Source: UBA12191 sp009937185 | Lineage (GTDB): Bacteria > Planctomycetota > UBA8108 > UBA1146 | Reading direction: 5' to 3' | Assembly (NCBI GenBank): GCA_938075155.1 | Contig: CALJGL010000011.1 | Span: 1 to 64,000 of the forward strand | DNA: 64,000 nt | Shown: positions 61,447 to 64,000 of the stretch, in pieces | How positions within the stretch are numbered: position 1 is the first letter of the stretch | Layout of the letters: the number at the start of each line of letters is the position of its first letter | Made by a program: the position numbers and the translations under genes | Notes under the pieces: generated by a model | The model's database searches: none | What the model saw: the letters and a program-made list of their open reading frames with translations, nothing else | What the model was told of the DNA's origin: nothing

Positions 61447-63000
61447 TTACTGCCCCGATGCTTCTCTCGGTTGAGACTCTGTGTCATTGGCCAAGAACCA
61501 ACTGGTCAAAAATGCAAGCTTGGAGACATTGCATACCTTTTCAACCTTGACGAACTCAATGTCGTCGGTCGGTTTGTGATAGTCATCGTGGAATCCACCG
61601 AAGAAGAAGACGGATGGGATTCCGGCTCTCAAAAAGGGCGCCTGATCTGATCGTCCGAGAAGTGGCTCCATACCCTCTTCGTCGATATTCAGTTTCAGTA
61701 TCGAAGCCGATTTCTCAATGATGGAGCCGAGCACCTGATCACTCGTCCTACGACCCACCTTGACCGTCTTGACATCGTTACGACCGATCATGTCAAGATT
61801 GATCATTCCGTGAAGAGTTGAAGGATCAAAGCCCGAACTTGCAACAAAAGCTCCTGAGCCATGCAAGCCTAGTTCTTCAGCATCGAAAGCAACAAAGATC
61901 AGTGATCTCTTCGGGCGAAGCCTTGCCAAGGAGTAGGCCTCGGCGATCTCCAGTAATGCGGCAACTCCGGTTGCGTTATCATCTGCACCATTATGGATTT
62001 CTCCCTGAGAGCCATCCATTCCGGTGCGCCCGACATGGTCATAATGGGCTCCGATCACAATATACTCCGAGCGGAGAGAAGGATCTGATCCCAAAAATTT
62101 GGCCATGACATTACGGCCCTGACTTAAATCACGACCTTGGCGTCGAACCTCAAGGTCCACTAGAGGTCTTCCCATCAAGAGCGGACCATCGGCATCCGAT
62201 TGAAATTTCCATGATCTCTCCGGACGTCCGGAGATCTTCCAAAGTTTGGAAGGGCCAGATCCGAAAACGCGCACGACAGGAATCGGCAGGCTTTCCCCCG
62301 CTAGTCCTGAAGACGGTGGCCACTCTTCGTTATCGAGAGGACGCGTTCCTTCACCGATCAGAAGAATCCCTAGGCCTCCTCTGGCTTGAACTTCTTTGCA
62401 TGCCTCACGTAAATCAGCGTCGTTCATGACAGAGTCCACAGGAATGACTGCTAATCTTCCAGCCAAAGGATCTCTATTGACCGTGTCGGCAGGCTGCCCA
62501 GAAAAGAGGAGAAATGAACATTCCGCTTCTAGGTCTGCATCCGGAGAAAAAGGATGAGGCAAAAACTCTTCTGAAAATGAAAGATGAACTGATCGAGTCG
62601 CATTCTCAGAAACCTTGAAGCGTAGTCGGTTCCCGGAAGACAATGGGCCTCTCGACCCTGTCCTTCCCGGGATTATGAAAGACTGATACCAATCTCCATC
62701 AACTCCTACTGGAAGGAGTCCCAAATTCTTAAACTCTTTTTGAATGTAATCCGCGGAGTCGAGAGCACCGCTCGTTCCTGAAAGTCTTCCCTCACGTAGA
62801 TCATCCGCCAACCAAGAGATGTGATCATAACACTCCCGAGTTGTGACGGATTGCATCGCATGTTTGACGTCTCGTTCTAAACGTTCCTTAACAGGCCGCT
62901 CTCCCAATACTCTTTGAGCTTGAAGAGAACCTGTCGTGAGTCCACACGCCAGAACCAAGAACAACGCTGTTAAGCGAATCGAGAAGTCCGAAAAAACCAT
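61447..63000 (-). CDS. Exported M28-family metallopeptidase with PA-like insert
   Basis: The 517-residue product has a signal peptide (residues about 8-29, SLQAQ). Residues about 120-270 contain a PA (protease-associated)-like region. The M28 catalytic domain (about 290-505) shows IGAHYDHVGRTG (metal His), HNGADDNATGVAALLEIAEA (bridging Asp), VAFDAEELGLHGS (catalytic Glu pair), INLDMIGRND (metal Asp) and GGFHDDYHKPTDD (last metal His). The start ATG at 63000 is only six bases after the infA stop and has no ribosome site of its own, so translation may depend on ribosomes finishing infA. It probably degrades peptides in the periplasm or outside. Confidence 0.92.
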   Translation of the reverse strand: MVFSDFSIRLTALFLVLACGLTTGSLQAQRVLGERPVKERLERDVKHAMQSVTTRECYDHISWLADDLREGRLSGTSGALDSADYIQKEFKNLGLLPVGVDGDWYQSFIIPGRTGSRGPLSSGNRLRFKVSENATRSVHLSFSEEFLPHPFSPDADLEAECSFLLFSGQPADTVNRDPLAGRLAVIPVDSVMNDADLREACKEVQARGGLGILLIGEGTRPLDNEEWPPSSGLAGESLPIPVVRVFGSGPSKLWKISGRPERSWKFQSDADGPLLMGRPLVDLEVRRQGRDLSQGRNVMAKFLGSDPSLRSEYIVIGAHYDHVGRTGMDGSQGEIHNGADDNATGVAALLEIAEAYSLARLRPKRSLIFVAFDAEELGLHGSGAFVASSGFDPSTLHGMINLDMIGRNDVKTVKVGRRTSDQVLGSIIEKSASILKLNIDEEGMEPLLGRSDQAPFLRAGIPSVFFFGGFHDDYHKPTDDIEFVKVEKVCNVSKLAFLTSWFLANDTESQPREASGQ

Positions 63001-63006
63001 GGTTTA

Positions 63007-63225
63007 CTAACGCTCTCTGTAAACGATACGCCCCTTGGTCAGATCATAAGGAGAGATCTGTAAGGTCACGTTATCTCCTGGATTGATTCGAATGTAGTGC
63101 TTACGCATCTTGCCACTGATGTGTGCCAGTACCGTATGGCCATTTTCAAGTTCACAACGAAACGTCGTGTTTGGCAGGGCCTCTTTCACGATCGCTGTCA
63201 CCTCGATTGGCTCTTCCTTGGCCAT
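63007..63225 (-). CDS. infA: Translation initiation factor IF-1
   Basis: IF-1 binds the ribosomal A site during initiation. The 72-residue protein has the whole S1-like OB fold: MAKEEPIEVTAIVKEALPN, FRCELENGHTVLAHISGKMR, KHYIRINPGDNVTLQISPYD and the end LTKGRIVYRER. AGAGGGAC lies before the ATG. In most bacteria infA lies in or near the ribosomal protein clusters; here it sits between ruvC and an M28 peptidase gene. Confidence 0.97.
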   Translation of the reverse strand: MAKEEPIEVTAIVKEALPNTTFRCELENGHTVLAHISGKMRKHYIRINPGDNVTLQISPYDLTKGRIVYRER

Positions 63226-63313
63226 GGTAGTCCCTCTCGCTGGTGCCGGCCGCTTGAAGGCGAAATCCGGTCGGGGTGCATTCAGATCTGGAAAAGTCTA
63301 TCGAGACCGGGGC

Positions 63314-63841
63314 TCAACTGCTACCGCTCCTCCCGGATGCGAGCGAAATGGTTCTCCGGCTCCTCTGGGCCATCACGATCGCAACAGCCAAGGCATCGGC
63401 CGCATCTGCGGGTTTTGGAGGCTTTGGTAGCCCCAAAATACGCTGAACCATAGCCTGAACTTGTTCCTTGCTGGCTCTCCCATTGCCCGTAACTCCCAGT
63501 TTAACTTCGGAAGCCGATATTTCGGAAACCCGCAAATCGTCCAGAGAACAAGCCACGATAGAAACACCACGGGCTTCGCCCGCCACCAGTGCACTTCGTG
63601 GGTTTTTTCCCTGAAAAACCTCTTCGATGGCGCAGCTTTCAGGAGAAAAACGGGTGATGACACCTCTAATTTCCTGATGAATCGCCAGCAATCTCGCCGA
63701 ATGTGACTGATCTTTCCCGGTTTTCAGAGATCCATACTCGACCAATTGAAATCCGGGGCCGTCCACATCGATCACTCCCCAGCCCATTTTTGCCAATCCC
63801 GGATCGATTCCTAGAACTCGGCCAGAAATGGTCTTCATCAT
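63314..63841 (-). CDS. ruvC: Holliday junction resolvase RuvC
   Basis: RuvC cuts Holliday junctions together with RuvAB. Of 175 residues, RVLGIDPGLAKMGWGVID carries the first catalytic Asp (Asp13), CAIEEVFQGKNPRSALVAGE the catalytic Glu, and KPADAADALAVAIV the last acidic pair. The start overlaps the der stop by four bases (ATGA); an ATG one codon later is also possible. The ruvA and ruvB genes are not in the window. infA follows after 88 bases. Confidence 0.96.
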   Translation of the reverse strand: MMKTISGRVLGIDPGLAKMGWGVIDVDGPGFQLVEYGSLKTGKDQSHSARLLAIHQEIRGVITRFSPESCAIEEVFQGKNPRSALVAGEARGVSIVACSLDDLRVSEISASEVKLGVTGNGRASKEQVQAMVQRILGLPKPPKPADAADALAVAIVMAQRSRRTISLASGRSGSS

Positions 63842-64000
63842 TCCACGTCCTTTTTGCCTTTTTCCCGATACAGAATCTTCACTGGAACTTCAGGAATTTC
63901 GAGCAACTCACGAAAACGATTTTCGATCATTCGTTTCAATTGGGGTGTGAAGTAGGTCGGGTTATTGACAAACAATGCCACCGTCGGCGGCATGATGGCC
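63838..64000 (-). CDS. der: GTPase Der, C-terminal 54 codons (cut by window edge)
   Basis: The frame enters from the right edge and ends at 63838. It reads PPTVALFVNNPTYFTPQLKR, then NRFRELLEIPEVPVKILYRE, which is the KH-like C-terminal domain of Der/EngA, a double-GTPase needed for 50S subunit assembly. The GTPase domains are outside the window. The stop overlaps the ruvC start by four bases, so the genes are coupled. Confidence 0.85.
   Translation of the reverse strand, partial: AIMPPTVALFVNNPTYFTPQLKRMIENRFRELLEIPEVPVKILYREKGKKDVE

Noticed and set aside
1..64000. Search for CRISPR arrays, transposases, phage genes, toxin-antitoxin or restriction systems
   Set aside because: None seen; gene content is housekeeping and envelope functions with only short local repeats.

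Overview
The window looks like chromosomal sequence from a Gram-negative (diderm) bacterium of the PVC group, most likely a planctomycete. The grounds are: a pilus-like operon laid out like the Amuc_1098-1101 set of Verrucomicrobiota; a Ser/Thr kinase with DWG in place of DFG and a TPR tail, divergent from an ECF-type sigma factor; large secreted proteins with HEAT-like, squalene-cyclase-like, DUF1080 and carboxypeptidase-regulatory domains; and outer-membrane/LPS genes (lptD, an LpxL-type acyltransferase, a DUF481 barrel). Base composition is close to half G+C by eye. I saw no transposase, phage gene, CRISPR array, rRNA or tRNA. Taxonomy is inferred from gene content only.

Layout. 1-9.3 kb (minus): a pilus-like machine in the order PilM-PilN fusion, PilO-like protein, unknown membrane-anchored protein, TPR-secretin, then a long TPR protein cut by the left edge. 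9.3-10.2 kb: an 868-base stretch with no convincing gene. 10.2-15.4 kb (minus): coaD, then a compact run ridA-oppD-oppF-mtaB-UDG. 15.6-25.4 kb (minus): lptD and three large exported proteins. 25.4-27.6 kb: phosphate transporter with its DUF47 partner. 28.0-30.4 kb (plus): comEC. 30.4-31.8 kb: a FAS1-CIA30 fusion. 31.9-33.9 kb (plus): mtnA coupled to a DCC-family membrane protein. 33.9-36.5 kb (minus): purC-purE and a lipid A acyltransferase. 36.5-39.0 kb (plus): DUF481 barrel and a radical SAM protein with an unusual cysteine spacing. 39.0-43.9 kb (minus): rnd and a fused E2-E1 2-oxoglutarate decarboxylase/dehydrogenase. 44.1-47.4 kb: ECF sigma factor and Ser/Thr kinase, divergent. 47.4-51.6 kb (minus): DPP4-like peptidase, sfsA, M42 peptidase. 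51.8-54.7 kb (plus): Trm112-like zinc-ribbon protein and aceE. 54.8-59.2 kb (minus): ahcY and a DUF1080/alpha-toroid protein. 59.5-61.4 kb (plus): acetyl-CoA synthetase. 61.4-64 kb (minus): der (end only), ruvC, infA, M28 peptidase.

How the genes fit together. Central carbon flow is well represented: homodimeric pyruvate dehydrogenase E1, acetyl-CoA synthetase, and an OdhA/Kgd-type enzyme with an E2 catalytic domain but no lipoyl domain. Together these suggest a mixed PDH/ODH complex of the actinobacterial type, with a TPR Ser/Thr kinase gene close by. ahcY and mtnA serve the methyl/methionine cycle. The pilus-like machine and ComEC could form a DNA-uptake route. No classic defence or mobile system is visible; the best leads are the OdhA/AceE pairing, the pilus-like operon with an unidentified subunit, the radical SAM protein and the FAS1-CIA30 fusion.
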